A stretch of 64,000 nt of DNA from Bacteroidales bacterium (GTDB taxonomy: Bacteria > Bacteroidota > Bacteroidia > Bacteroidales > UBA12077), in NCBI GenBank assembly GCA_016342685.1, contig JAEINU010000003.1, positions 558,001 to 622,000 on the forward strand, given 5' to 3'. The position numbers and the translations under genes were made by a program. The notes beneath the pieces are model-generated. The model had not been told where the DNA came from. It worked only from the letters and a program-made list of their open reading frames with translations, and ran no database searches. Shown in pieces: positions 1-9,255 of this stretch. How positions within the stretch are numbered: the stretch's first letter is position 1; each line of letters opens with the position of its first letter.

Positions 1-34
1 AAACTAAATATTTATTTTCGGTGATTCTGTTTTG

Positions 35-529
35 TTATTTTAATGTGTTGATTATTTGATCGACATAAGATTCTATGTTTTTATTTATTTCGACTTGAAT
101 TCCCTTTACTCCAGCGTTTTCTGCACATTCTACATCACGCATTTTATCGCCAAGCATAAAAGATTTCTTAGGATCGATATCAAAACGTGCTAAAGCTTTT
201 TCAATCATTAATGAATTTGGTTTACGACAAATACATTTTTCATTGATACTGTGATGAGGACAATAATAAACCTCTGTAAGCTTCACACCAACTTTATTTA
301 ATTCATCGGCTAAATATTTATGAATCTCCTCTACGTTTGCGTGAGAATAAAGCTTCTTGGATATTCCTCCCTGATTAGTAATCAGTATCAATAAAAACCC
401 TTTATCGAATAATATTTTAAGGTTTTCAATTATACCATCATTCAATTTAAACTCGTTTACATTGTAGGTATAATCACCCGGATCATAATTAATAACTCCA
501 TCTCTATCGAGGAAAACAGCTTTATTCAT
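35..529 (-). CDS. gmhB: D-glycero-D-manno-heptose 1,7-bisphosphate 7-phosphatase (HAD family)
   Basis: HAD-superfamily phosphatase of 164 residues that removes the 7-phosphate from heptose bisphosphate, a cytoplasmic step toward ADP-heptose for LPS core. The catalytic motif FLDRDGV gives nucleophile and acid D8 and D10. The GmhB zinc loop is visible as C90, H92, C99 and C101 (CPHH then CICRKP). The motif LITNQGG follows the usual order and LGDKMRDVECA supplies the late acidic motif. It starts with ATG 6 bases after the rhomboid gene stop and is probably cotranscribed with it. Histidinol-phosphatase-like relatives share the fold, so the exact sugar substrate is inferred. Confidence 0.88.
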   Translation of the reverse strand: MNKAVFLDRDGVINYDPGDYTYNVNEFKLNDGIIENLKILFDKGFLLILITNQGGISKKLYSHANVEEIHKYLADELNKVGVKLTEVYYCPHHSINEKCICRKPNSLMIEKALARFDIDPKKSFMLGDKMRDVECAENAGVKGIQVEINKNIESYVDQIINTLK

Positions 530-535
530 GCTTTA

Positions 536-1153
536 TCAAAAATTAAATAACTGATTCAAAAATACATTAATCAATTTGGGTTCTAAAAGAATTGGGAAAA
601 GAAACCCAAAAACAGCACCAATAAAATGGGCATCATGATTTACATTGTCTTTACCCCGTTTGCTCATGTATTGTGAATAAACAAGATAGGCAACACCTAA
701 AATAATTCCGGGTATTGGTATTATAGCATATAATTCAATAGCTCGTAAAGGGAAAAAGAAAATATGAGTAAAAACAATTGCAGAAACGGCTCCTGATGCT
801 CCAACGGAATTGTACCAATAATCATCTTTATGGTTTTTTATAGATGTTATTGTTGCGAATATCATTCCACCAAAATACAATATTACAAATGACAATACTG
901 GAGATTTTATTATTCCTTCGACAGCTAATTGTTTAAAAATATTTTCTACAGATTGTCCAAAAGAATATAAAACAAACATGTTTATGAATAAGTGAATCCA
1001 ATCGGCATGTAAAAAACCATGTGATAGAACTCTGAACCATTCTTTTTTATGAAAGACGGAGTATGGATTTAGCTGTAGTTTCCCAAAAAGCGTTCGATTA
1101 TTAAATGCAAGTATAGAAATTATAGATGTTAAGGCAATTAATAAGTATGTCAT
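536..1153 (-). CDS. Rhomboid family intramembrane serine protease
   Basis: Polytopic membrane protein of 205 residues. The motif HLFINM (H54 to N58) marks the second core helix, GASGA carries the candidate catalytic serine S120, and H176 in HDAHFIGA is the partner histidine, so the Ser-His dyad is intact. Length fits the minimal rhomboid core without an added cytoplasmic domain. Such proteases cut transmembrane segments of substrates within the inner membrane; no substrate is suggested by the context. It sits between holA (10-base gap) and gmhB (6-base gap), all on the minus strand, consistent with one transcript. Confidence 0.9.
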   Translation of the reverse strand: MTYLLIALTSIISILAFNNRTLFGKLQLNPYSVFHKKEWFRVLSHGFLHADWIHLFINMFVLYSFGQSVENIFKQLAVEGIIKSPVLSFVILYFGGMIFATITSIKNHKDDYWYNSVGASGAVSAIVFTHIFFFPLRAIELYAIIPIPGIILGVAYLVYSQYMSKRGKDNVNHDAHFIGAVFGFLFPILLEPKLINVFLNQLFNF

Positions 1154-1163
1154 AATGTGAAAA

Positions 1164-2168
1164 TTAGTGAAGAATTCGGTAAACTAATTCTTTTAAGAGT
1201 TCTCCATGCGAAGTGCTAACATTATTATAGCCTTTGGATTTTAAATCATACTCTCGTAATAAACTAATAATATCTACTGTTTTCTTTGGATTGTATTGCT
1301 TGGCAGCTTTTTCGTAATCGCCTACAAAATAAGGATTTACTTTTAATGTTGCTGCAACTGTTCTTTTATCACCTTTATTTTTTATAAAATGATACGTAAG
1401 TACTTTACTGTAAAAATGATATAAGGTAGAAATGGTTAAGGTAAATGGATTATCTTTTGGATTATGGCTAAAATAATTTACAATTCGATTTGCTTTTAAA
1501 ACATTCTTTTGAGTTAGTGCTTTATTTAACTCAAAGTTATTGTAATCCTTGCTAATGCCTATGTTTCGTTCAATATGTGATGAGGTTATGTTAAACTCTC
1601 CATCGGGTAAAGTAATAATTAGTTTATCGAGCTCATTTGCAATCTTGCTTAGATCATTTCCAAGATATTCGTTTAACAAGGCTCCAGCACCAGGATCAAT
1701 AGTTCTCTTTTTGTTTTTCAAATAACCATTAATCCAAGAAGGAACTTCGCTGTCGTAAAGTTTTTTCGATTCGTATAAAACACCAGATTCATTAATCGAT
1801 TTGTATAACTTTTTTCGTTTGTCGAGCGTTTTATATTTATAATTTATTACTAATAAGGTTGATTTTAGAGGAGCATTTGCATAATGAATAAGTTCATCGA
1901 TATTTTTAATATTTTGAGCTTCTTTAACAATAATAACCTGATGATTGGCCATCATAGGAAATCTTTTAGCCGAATTAATTACAGTATGTATTTCGGTTTC
2001 CTTGCCATATAGTACAGTTTGATTAAAAGATTTCTCGGCCTCGGTTAAAATATTATCATTAATGTATTTTGTAATTAGATCGATAAAATACGGTTCTTCT
2101 CCTGATAAAAAATATATTGGTTTGTATATTTTATTTTTAAGATCAGATATTATTTGCTCAAAACTCAT
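1164..2168 (-). CDS. holA: DNA polymerase III subunit delta
   Basis: Clamp-loader delta subunit of 334 residues, which opens the sliding clamp within the gamma/delta/delta-prime complex. The N-terminus shows the typical beginning PIYFLSGEEPYFIDLI, followed by a RecA-like AAA fold with LLVINYKYKTLDKRKKLYK and then an all-helical C-terminal region ending in GELLKELVYRIL. Length matches the family. It lies 12 bases downstream of the AMP nucleosidase gene on the same strand. Divergence from the E. coli protein is high, as is common for delta, but the overall pattern is clear. Confidence 0.88.
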   Translation of the reverse strand: MSFEQIISDLKNKIYKPIYFLSGEEPYFIDLITKYINDNILTEAEKSFNQTVLYGKETEIHTVINSAKRFPMMANHQVIIVKEAQNIKNIDELIHYANAPLKSTLLVINYKYKTLDKRKKLYKSINESGVLYESKKLYDSEVPSWINGYLKNKKRTIDPGAGALLNEYLGNDLSKIANELDKLIITLPDGEFNITSSHIERNIGISKDYNNFELNKALTQKNVLKANRIVNYFSHNPKDNPFTLTISTLYHFYSKVLTYHFIKNKGDKRTVAATLKVNPYFVGDYEKAAKQYNPKKTVDIISLLREYDLKSKGYNNVSTSHGELLKELVYRILH

Positions 2169-2180
2169 TTTTAATATTTA

Positions 2181-2951
2181 TTAAAATCGTAGATGTTTTA
2201 CAGATTCTTTATTTTCTTTAATTTCTTTCAGAGCTTCAATACCAATTTTTACATGATCTTCAACAAATTTCTTAGTAACTAATTCATCGCTTTTAGATGT
2301 TTTAATACCTGTCGAAATCATTGGTTGATCACTTACTAATAAAACAGCTCCTGTCGGAATTCCATTTGCAAATCCCACTGTAAAGATAGTAGCTGTTTCC
2401 ATATCTATTGCCATAGATCTGGTTTTTTGTAAATATTTTTTAAAACGCTCGTCGTATTCCCACACGCGTTTATTTGTAGTAAAAACAGTTCCAGTAAAAT
2501 AGTCAAGCTTATGATTTCTGATAGCAGTGGATACAGCCATTTGTAATTTAAACGCTGGTAATGCAGGAATTTCAGGAGGTAAATAGTCATTCGAGGTTCC
2601 TTCACTTCGAATTGCAGCAATTGGAATAATATAGTTTCCAAGTTCATTTTTTCGTTTTAATCCACCGCATTTCCCCAAGAATAAAGCCGCTTTAGGTTTT
2701 ATTGCACTGATTAAATCCATAATTGTGGCAGCATTGGCGCTTCCCATTCCAAAATTAATCATTGTAACGCCATCAGCTGTAGCGCATTGCATATTTGCAC
2801 TTGGGTCAATAATTTCAACATTATTCCATTCAGCAAATAATTCTAGATAATGAGAAAAGTTTGTTAATAATATATAATCTCCAAATTGATCTAATGCGCA
2901 TCCTGTATATCTAGGTAACCAATTTTTTACAATTTCGTCTTTAGTTTTCAT
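2181..2951 (-). CDS. amn: AMP nucleosidase (short nucleoside-phosphorylase-fold form)
   Basis: Protein of 256 residues resembling the short AMP nucleosidases of Bacteroidota, which split AMP into adenine and ribose 5-phosphate in the cytoplasm. It has the phosphorylase-type elements INFGMGSANAATIMDL and LFLGKCGGLK, and the late purine/ribose-binding motif AIDMETATIF followed by LLVSDQPM. It lacks the extra N-terminal domain of the E. coli enzyme of about 480 residues. It is the first gene of the minus-strand group and is divergent from the 3014 gene across 62 bases. Another nucleoside phosphorylase specificity cannot be excluded from sequence alone. Confidence 0.82.
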   Translation of the reverse strand: MKTKDEIVKNWLPRYTGCALDQFGDYILLTNFSHYLELFAEWNNVEIIDPSANMQCATADGVTMINFGMGSANAATIMDLISAIKPKAALFLGKCGGLKRKNELGNYIIPIAAIRSEGTSNDYLPPEIPALPAFKLQMAVSTAIRNHKLDYFTGTVFTTNKRVWEYDERFKKYLQKTRSMAIDMETATIFTVGFANGIPTGAVLLVSDQPMISTGIKTSKSDELVTKKFVEDHVKIGIEALKEIKENKESVKHLRF

Positions 2952-3013
2952 ATTGTAGTAGTATTTTATTTTTAATCTTTCTTACTTTTATAAACTGAAT
3001 AATAAGAGATAAT

Positions 3014-3466
3014 ATGGAGAAGTTAAATTTACCAACTTATTCGTTTAATATAAAATTAATAGAACAAAGAAAATACATTTTTGATTTTATTCGAAAGAAA
3101 TTTGTGATATTAACTCCAGAAGAATGGGTTCGGCAAAATTTTCTAAAATATGTAGTCGATGAAAAAAAATATCCTGAATCTTTAATCGCTGTCGAAAAGG
3201 AATTTAAATTAAATAAACTATCAAAAAGGAGTGATGCAATTGTTTATAATAAACTAGGGAATCCGGTTTTGATTGTTGAATGTAAAGCTGCGAGTGTTAA
3301 AATTGATCAGAATGTATTTGATCAAATCGCTAGGTATAACATGAAGTTGAATGTGGAGTTCTTAGTTGTTACAAACGGCTTAGAGCATTATTGTTGTAAA
3401 ATAAATTACAAAACTCAGAAATATACTTTTTTAAAAGATATTCCTGAGTTTAACGAAATTGTATAA
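3014..3466 (+). CDS. Small HsdR_N-type protein with PD-(D/E)xK nuclease motif
   Basis: Stand-alone 150-residue protein similar to the N-terminal domain of type I restriction R subunits. The candidate nuclease centre is D74 followed by E89 and K91 (in LIVECKA), with E63 upstream, the usual spacing of a PD-(D/E)xK fold. There is no helicase domain and no methylase or specificity gene nearby, so it is not part of a restriction system here. From memory, a protein of this kind is often found beside holA and amn in Bacteroidota, which suggests a housekeeping nucleic-acid role; its real function is unknown. Confidence 0.72.
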   Translation: MEKLNLPTYSFNIKLIEQRKYIFDFIRKKFVILTPEEWVRQNFLKYVVDEKKYPESLIAVEKEFKLNKLSKRSDAIVYNKLGNPVLIVECKAASVKIDQNVFDQIARYNMKLNVEFLVVTNGLEHYCCKINYKTQKYTFLKDIPEFNEIV

Positions 3467-3509
3467 CAAAGAAGTTAAGTTAATTAAGATTTTTTGTAGT
3501 CTTAAATTA

Positions 3510-4160
3510 TTATCTCTTCATTTTTGGTTTAGAACTGGTATTAACATCAGGACTAGCCATTGTTTCTTTGTTATTAGAGTTGTTATTTCTATCTATGTTG
3601 TTTCTTTTTTTTTGCTCTTTCTCAAATACACTAGGAGCTTCGTGTTTAATTTCGTTGTTTTCAACTTCTGTCGATTTCTTTAACTTATTTCTTAGTGTTT
3701 TGATTTCTCTTTCACTTTTTGCGATAAAATCTGTGTTGTCTAATCGATTTACTGCATTATGGTTATCGAAATTTAATGTAATAGAAGATGGATAGTACTT
3801 TCCAAGATATTTATTACTTGCAATATAAGATGCCATTCCATAATTATCGTTACTTAAATAATAATATTCATATAGTTGAGGATCTTCAAAAATATGATTG
3901 TATTGTTTTGTAAACCAATAATAATAATCGGCCCAACTTTCAATACAAAAGTATTCGTTGTTATGTTCAAAGAATGTTTTGCCATCAAAGACTTTGGATA
4001 AAGAGTCGCTATAAAAACCATAACCCTTTATCGACGGGCTTGGACTTAATTTATAAGTTTCAGGATCAGACCACTTGGAATAATTCAGAGTCGAAATCTC
4101 TTGACAAAGAGCTCCAAGAGAGAATATTGCAAGTAAGGTAAATAATAGAGTTTTTTTCAT
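3510..4160 (-). CDS. Secreted protein of unknown function
   Basis: Predicted protein of 216 residues that I do not recognise. A signal peptide is visible (MKKTLLFTLLAIFSLGALCQ). The middle is rich in tyrosine and aromatic residues (DYYYWFTKQYNHIFEDPQLYE region), and the last 60 residues are charged, asparagine-rich and probably disordered, ending in basic SKPKMKR. It is convergent with the 3014 gene and separated from the acetyltransferase gene by an 84-base gap. It is probably exported to the periplasm or the outer surface; no catalytic motif is seen. Confidence 0.65.
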   Translation of the reverse strand: MKKTLLFTLLAIFSLGALCQEISTLNYSKWSDPETYKLSPSPSIKGYGFYSDSLSKVFDGKTFFEHNNEYFCIESWADYYYWFTKQYNHIFEDPQLYEYYYLSNDNYGMASYIASNKYLGKYYPSSITLNFDNHNAVNRLDNTDFIAKSEREIKTLRNKLKKSTEVENNEIKHEAPSVFEKEQKKRNNIDRNNNSNNKETMASPDVNTSSKPKMKR

Positions 4161-4244
4161 AATATAATATTTTAGATTGTTTAAATATTATATGCAATTA
4201 TTATACCAAATAATAAATAACACTTTGATAATGAAAAAGAAGTA

Positions 4245-4778
4245 TTATGAATGCTTTATTAACTGAAACATTGCTTCGTCTTTTGTTCCATTTGAAAATA
4301 GCAACCAATCTTTTTTTGTTCCAATTAATTTAAATCCTTTTTTCTGAAATAAATTAATACTGTCTACATTATCAGTGGTGATATTGCAAAAAAGTTGATG
4401 TAATTGAAGTATTTTAAAACAATAATCTATTAAAATTTCTAATGCCTCCGAAGCGTAACCTTTGCATCTATCTTTAGATTCGGCAATAAGGATGCCAATT
4501 CCAGCTCTTTTATGTATTGGGTCAAAGTCAAATAAATCAATGGTTCCAATTGTTGTGATATCCGATTCTACTTTTTCGATCATTAACCGAACTTGTTTTG
4601 CCTGAAATATATCTAAATGTGAATTATCAATAAATTGCTTAATTATATCTTTCGAAAAAGGGGTAAGCGTATTACTCAAATGCCAAATAGTACTATTATT
4701 CTCCCATTTATAGATTAAATCAAGATCATTAGGCTCTATCGCCCTGAGTTGTATGTTTTTCCCTTTTAATATATTCAC
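4245..4778 (-). CDS. GNAT family N-acetyltransferase
   Basis: Acetyltransferase of 177 residues, RimJ/SpeG-like. It begins with IQLRAIEPNDLDLIYKWE, typical of this group, and carries the acetyl-CoA loop region AGIGILIAESKDRCKGYASEA, followed by the C-terminal INLFQKKGFKLIG strand-helix. The only in-frame start before the conserved N-terminus is GTG at the 3-prime-most base 4778. The gene follows the TPR-PD40 gene start region on the same strand with a 12-base gap. Substrate (polyamine, peptide or small molecule) is unknown. Confidence 0.82.
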   Translation of the reverse strand: MNILKGKNIQLRAIEPNDLDLIYKWENNSTIWHLSNTLTPFSKDIIKQFIDNSHLDIFQAKQVRLMIEKVESDITTIGTIDLFDFDPIHKRAGIGILIAESKDRCKGYASEALEILIDYCFKILQLHQLFCNITTDNVDSINLFQKKGFKLIGTKKDWLLFSNGTKDEAMFQLIKHS

Positions 4779-4790
4779 AGTATTTGTTGG

Positions 4791-6077
4791 TTAGTTTTCA
4801 GATGATAATATTTCAATTCTTACAATATCTTCATGACCAAATCCACTTTTGTCGAATTTAGAAGTGTATCCATATTTCCCGTTTTTTATAGGAAAAAAAG
4901 AAAGGTTATCGTCGGTTGTATTTATAGGGTACCCAATATTTTGAGGATCGGTCCATTTGTTATCTTCATTTTTACAATAGAAAATGTCAAAACCACCCAT
5001 GTTTTGATGTCCTTCCGAACTAAAATATAAGATGTTATCCTCATCACAAACAACGGGATTTTCTTCGTTGAATGGAGTGTTTATTTTATTCCCCATATTT
5101 ACGGCTTCGTTCCAATCATTTGTTTTCTCATTAAATATTGATTTATAAATATCTGTTCCACCAAAGCCGCCTTTTCTATCACTAACAAAATAAATTGTTT
5201 TTCCATCTTTAGACAATGAAGCAAATGATTCCTGAAATTTTGTATTTATATTCTTATTTAATTTTTGGGGGATGTTCCATTTATCATTCTGTAAATAACT
5301 AATGTAAATGTCTCTATTAAAGTTTTCATCTTTATATAAGAGTAATGTTTTTCCATCGCAAGATAAAAAGCAGGTATAATAATTTCCATCAGAATTTAGG
5401 TCGGGTGTAATATTTAAAGGAGCAATCCAATTACCATTTTCCTTTTTAGAATAATAAATGGCATCATAGAATTTTCTTTTCGAGATAAAAACTATAGAGT
5501 TTTCATCTGCAGAAATAACTGGTCTTATATTTGGGAATTTATCGTTGATTAACTCACCAATATTTGTTTCAGTCAATCGAAGAGGATTATTTATTAGTTT
5601 TTTTGCTGTTTCACATGATTCTATTTGCCTCTCAATATAATCAGTGTTGTAAATATTCTGATCGGCAAGTTTTTCTTTAAACTTATTGTAAGTTTCAATT
5701 GCTTTGTCGAGTTCGTTGTTTGTTTGATATGCGCTAGCTAGGTAGAATATTGTTCTTAATGGAGCATTTTTTTCTTTAAACGAACCTTCTTTTATTGTTG
5801 TTGAAATTCCTTGGCATGCTTTCTCTAAATAAGGAATTGATTTATGCTTTTGTCCTGGAATTTGAAGATAACATTCTCCAATTCGGTGATTAATATACGC
5901 ATTATCGTAACCGTTGTTCTTTAGATTGATGTAAAGTATAAGTGCCTCACTATAATCTTCGTATAGAATATAATATTCTGCATCGAAAAAAGCTTCTTTA
6001 AAAGCCTCTTTATATTGCGAAAATCCAGTTAAAGAAGAAGAAACAGCAAGAAGAATGATTACCAATATTTTATTCAT
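4791..6077 (-). CDS. Secreted TPR-PD40 propeller protein (short form, third of three tandem paralogues)
   Basis: Protein of 428 residues with a signal peptide (MNKILVIILLAVSSSLTGFSQ), an N-terminal TPR region (roughly residues 25-160, including YINHRIGECYLQIPGQKHK) and a six-or-so bladed PD40/WD40-like beta-propeller to the C-terminus, with blade motifs such as DGKTIYFVSDRKGGFGGTD and LYFSSEGHQNMGGFDIFY. The layout resembles the first half of the type IX-associated PorE/OmpA-PD40 proteins but there is no OmpA domain. It is the most downstream of three same-strand paralogues. It probably acts as a periplasmic or outer-membrane scaffold; no enzymatic motif is present. Confidence 0.8.
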   Translation of the reverse strand: MNKILVIILLAVSSSLTGFSQYKEAFKEAFFDAEYYILYEDYSEALILYINLKNNGYDNAYINHRIGECYLQIPGQKHKSIPYLEKACQGISTTIKEGSFKEKNAPLRTIFYLASAYQTNNELDKAIETYNKFKEKLADQNIYNTDYIERQIESCETAKKLINNPLRLTETNIGELINDKFPNIRPVISADENSIVFISKRKFYDAIYYSKKENGNWIAPLNITPDLNSDGNYYTCFLSCDGKTLLLYKDENFNRDIYISYLQNDKWNIPQKLNKNINTKFQESFASLSKDGKTIYFVSDRKGGFGGTDIYKSIFNEKTNDWNEAVNMGNKINTPFNEENPVVCDEDNILYFSSEGHQNMGGFDIFYCKNEDNKWTDPQNIGYPINTTDDNLSFFPIKNGKYGYTSKFDKSGFGHEDIVRIEILSSEN

Positions 6078-6153
6078 AACTTAATCGATATAAGTAAATT
6101 ATTATGGGGCAATATACTTACATTAACTATATTATGCCAATATTTAATATGAA

Positions 6154-9129
6154 TTATTCGTTGCTTTTTTTGTTTTCCTTATTCTTTCTGCGATATAATA
6201 AAATGATGAAAAAGCCAAAAAGAACTCCCGCAATTACGACATATAAAGTCACCAAATTATTTTTTTTGTTAATTGGTTCTTTATCATTATCTGTAGGAGG
6301 TTTTAACTCATCTATTTCAAGAGCAGCATTTGAGGCGATTAACATTCCTTCCATTAATGCATAGATTCTTTGCAGTTCTTCTTCCAAATACATATTATTA
6401 CTTTCAATATGTTTTTTGAGGTCATTAATACTAATAATATCAATAACGGAAGAACTTAATTTATTCAAGATTTCAGAAATGTCTGTTTTAACAAGATTCT
6501 GTAATTCTTTTATGATATCAGACACTGGTTTATTCGATGCAACTAGGTAATCTTCTAAAAGCTTAATAATATCTTTATTAGTATAATCGTTTGTTTCTGC
6601 TTTTAAAACTAATTCTTTAATTACATCAAGATTTGTTTTAAAAGCAGTTTGGTTAGCTTGAATAGAATCAAGAACTGTTTTTAAATCTCCTTTTGCTAGT
6701 TTCTGCAAATCAGCAATAAATTGCGGGGTATTTTTATCAATATTAAGTGCTAGCGCAATTATAAGTGCTTCTGCTTGATCCTTAGAAATTCCAATTTCTG
6801 AAGCTTTATAATAAATTAAATTTATTAGTTCTTCTATTGATTTAGCATTTAGAACTTCTTTCGATTGAATAATAGTATTAAAGCTTTTAGTATCAAACGC
6901 AGCTATATCTGATAAAACAACTGCTAATTCTTCATTTATAGGGTTGTGTGTTACAATAACTTGTTCTGTTTTAACATTATTATATTTATCGACAAGTTTA
7001 AAGTTAAGTTTACTTTTATCGCTTTTAGGTACATACTCATATTCAAAATTTTTCTTTTTAATTTTAAAGCTTTCTGTATTAATCAATTGTCCATCCACAA
7101 AAGTTTCGACAAATAAAGTGGAGTTCTTTTCAACTTTAAGTTTTATCTTAACTGTTTTATCACCGTTTTCATTTAAGCTAATAACTTTATCTTTTATAGA
7201 AAGTTCTGCATTTAGATCTTTAGGAATATACGATATAGTGATTTTTTCTGATTTTACATTATTTCTTGAATCGACAAGCTTAAATTGAATTTTACTTTCG
7301 CCAACCAAAGGCTTATATTCATAGGTGAAGTCTTCTTTTTTAATGTCAAACTCTTCAGAATTTATCAGTTTGTCTTTGTAATAAGTATCTACGATCAATT
7401 TGTTGCCTTTTTGTAAAGACATTTTTATACGAACATTTTTATTGTCTGTATGAATTGAATATTGATTTTCATCAAGAATTATTTCGGGTCTCGATTTCTC
7501 AAGTTCTAGTTCTGCTAGTCTTTGTTTCTCAATCTCCAATTGTGCAAAACGTTGTTTTTTGATTTCGTCGCGGAAAAGTTCCTTGATTTCATACGTTGTT
7601 GATATGAAATACTGACTACCATCTTCTTCAGCCATTGTGCTTTCATAAACTAGATGATTTTTCCCCAAAGGTGTGTGGAATTGGTAATCAAACTCATCAT
7701 TGTCGGGATTTAAGGCAATAATCGTATCGAGTTTGTTTTTATCTATTATGTTAATAACAAAACTTTCTTTATTTCTTTCAGTTTTGTTGTCCATGGTAAG
7801 TATTCCTTCAACGGAAATGTTGCTATATTCAGGTAAATTAAATAATTGAAAATGATATATATCCTGGCCTCCATAACCTTTTTTGGAAAATTGAGAGCAA
7901 TAGGCAAAACTGCCTTTTTCGAATGGAACAAAAAAGATATCATCATCTGTAGTATTTATCGGATATCCTAAGTTAACAGGTTCGCCCCAAGTACTATCTT
8001 CTTGCATTGTAGAATAGTAAATGTCATATCCTCCCATTCCAGAATGCCCTTCAGAACTAAAGAATAATCTTTTTCCATCGGGAGTTACAAAAGGCGTATT
8101 TTCATTCCATCTTGTATTTATTGTTCCACCAAGATTTTTTGGGAATCCCCATGTACTGTCTGATGTTCTTTCCGACATATAAATATCAAGATCTCCAAAT
8201 GCATCTTCTCTATTACTTACAAAATACAATTGATTATTGTCTGGAGAAACAGAAGCGTGTGATTCCCAGTATTTTGTATTAATGTTTGGACCTAGTTTTC
8301 TAATTTTAGACCAGATTCCGTCAGTTAATTTACTTACGTAAATGTTTCCATCGAAATTATCATCACGATATATGTACAATTCTGTTCCATCGTATGAAAG
8401 ACCAGTTGTAGCACTATTATCATCTATTCCGAGTTGTCCCATTAAATTCATTGGGTAACTCCAGTCTCCATTTACTTTTCTTGAATAAAAAATAGCATCG
8501 TAGAATTGCAAAGATGCTGTAAAAACCATTGAATTTCCATCGCCAGAAACTACTGCGTTAAATTCATTGAATCGAGTATTAATTTTGTTTCCAACATTAC
8601 TTGCAATAAAACTTATTGGTTCGTAACGTAATTGGATCGCATTTCTACAGGCATCAAATTGTCTAACCAAATACTCTTTATCGTAGATGTCTTTGTTCGC
8701 TATTTTTTTTGTTCTGGTAATTGCATTTTGGAATCCTGTATAAGCATCAATTGCTTCGTCGAACTGATTGTTTATGAGATAAGCATTGCCTAAATAGAAC
8801 AGAGCATCAACAGGTGCTAATTTCTCTGCATAGGTATTGTTTCTGTAATTCGGATTTGTTCTGTTAATAGCTTGTTCCAGATATGGGATAGATTTTGCTT
8901 TCTGTCCTGGGATATGGAGGTAACAAAATCCAATCTTATACATTACATTATAATTTAAAGAATCTGCTTCTAGTACTCTAAGAAATAAAGGTAATGCTTC
9001 TTTATAATCTTCATAGAAAAACCAAGAATCTGCATCTAAAAAAGTTTCTTCAAGTTCATAGTATTCTTGAGAAATACTATTTGAAGCAAAAAACGTGCAT
9101 ATAAATGCAATAAGTACTATTTTTTTCAT
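6154..9129 (-). CDS. Long TPR-PD40 protein with two Ig-like repeats and a C-terminal membrane anchor
   Basis: 991 residues. Order: signal peptide (MKKIVLIAFICTFFASNS), TPR region to about residue 170, PD40 propeller (blades such as DNNQLYFVSNREDAFGDLD) to about 430, a charged coiled-coil stretch near 515-545, two tandem Ig-like repeats of about 90 residues (about 547-635 and 637-728, sharing the pattern F-KLVD-NNVK at their ends), a long helical region, and one hydrophobic segment near 958-980 followed by the basic tail RRKNKENKKSNE. This topology places the bulk in the periplasm, anchored in the inner membrane. The middle paralogue of three; function is unknown and the C-terminal half is not one I recognise. 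Confidence 0.8.
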   Translation of the reverse strand: MKKIVLIAFICTFFASNSISQEYYELEETFLDADSWFFYEDYKEALPLFLRVLEADSLNYNVMYKIGFCYLHIPGQKAKSIPYLEQAINRTNPNYRNNTYAEKLAPVDALFYLGNAYLINNQFDEAIDAYTGFQNAITRTKKIANKDIYDKEYLVRQFDACRNAIQLRYEPISFIASNVGNKINTRFNEFNAVVSGDGNSMVFTASLQFYDAIFYSRKVNGDWSYPMNLMGQLGIDDNSATTGLSYDGTELYIYRDDNFDGNIYVSKLTDGIWSKIRKLGPNINTKYWESHASVSPDNNQLYFVSNREDAFGDLDIYMSERTSDSTWGFPKNLGGTINTRWNENTPFVTPDGKRLFFSSEGHSGMGGYDIYYSTMQEDSTWGEPVNLGYPINTTDDDIFFVPFEKGSFAYCSQFSKKGYGGQDIYHFQLFNLPEYSNISVEGILTMDNKTERNKESFVINIIDKNKLDTIIALNPDNDEFDYQFHTPLGKNHLVYESTMAEEDGSQYFISTTYEIKELFRDEIKKQRFAQLEIEKQRLAELELEKSRPEIILDENQYSIHTDNKNVRIKMSLQKGNKLIVDTYYKDKLINSEEFDIKKEDFTYEYKPLVGESKIQFKLVDSRNNVKSEKITISYIPKDLNAELSIKDKVISLNENGDKTVKIKLKVEKNSTLFVETFVDGQLINTESFKIKKKNFEYEYVPKSDKSKLNFKLVDKYNNVKTEQVIVTHNPINEELAVVLSDIAAFDTKSFNTIIQSKEVLNAKSIEELINLIYYKASEIGISKDQAEALIIALALNIDKNTPQFIADLQKLAKGDLKTVLDSIQANQTAFKTNLDVIKELVLKAETNDYTNKDIIKLLEDYLVASNKPVSDIIKELQNLVKTDISEILNKLSSSVIDIISINDLKKHIESNNMYLEEELQRIYALMEGMLIASNAALEIDELKPPTDNDKEPINKKNNLVTLYVVIAGVLFGFFIILLYRRKNKENKKSNE

Positions 9130-9255
9130 ATAAATCCCATTAACAAACTCACGAAATTATATAAAAATAATGAAAATTTTGTGTTTACTATTACTTTCTT
9201 AAGTAAAAAAGTATAATCTTAATGTATTAAATGATAAAGCTTAAGAAATGATTGA

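Noticed and set aside
3014-3466. A type I restriction system
   Set aside because: Only an N-terminal HsdR-like domain of 150 residues is present; there is no helicase, HsdM or HsdS in the vicinity.
6944-7288. A plus-strand gene inside the long TPR-PD40 gene
   Set aside because: Low-complexity hydrophobic reading opposite the Ig-like repeats; it is a complement artefact of a real minus-strand gene.
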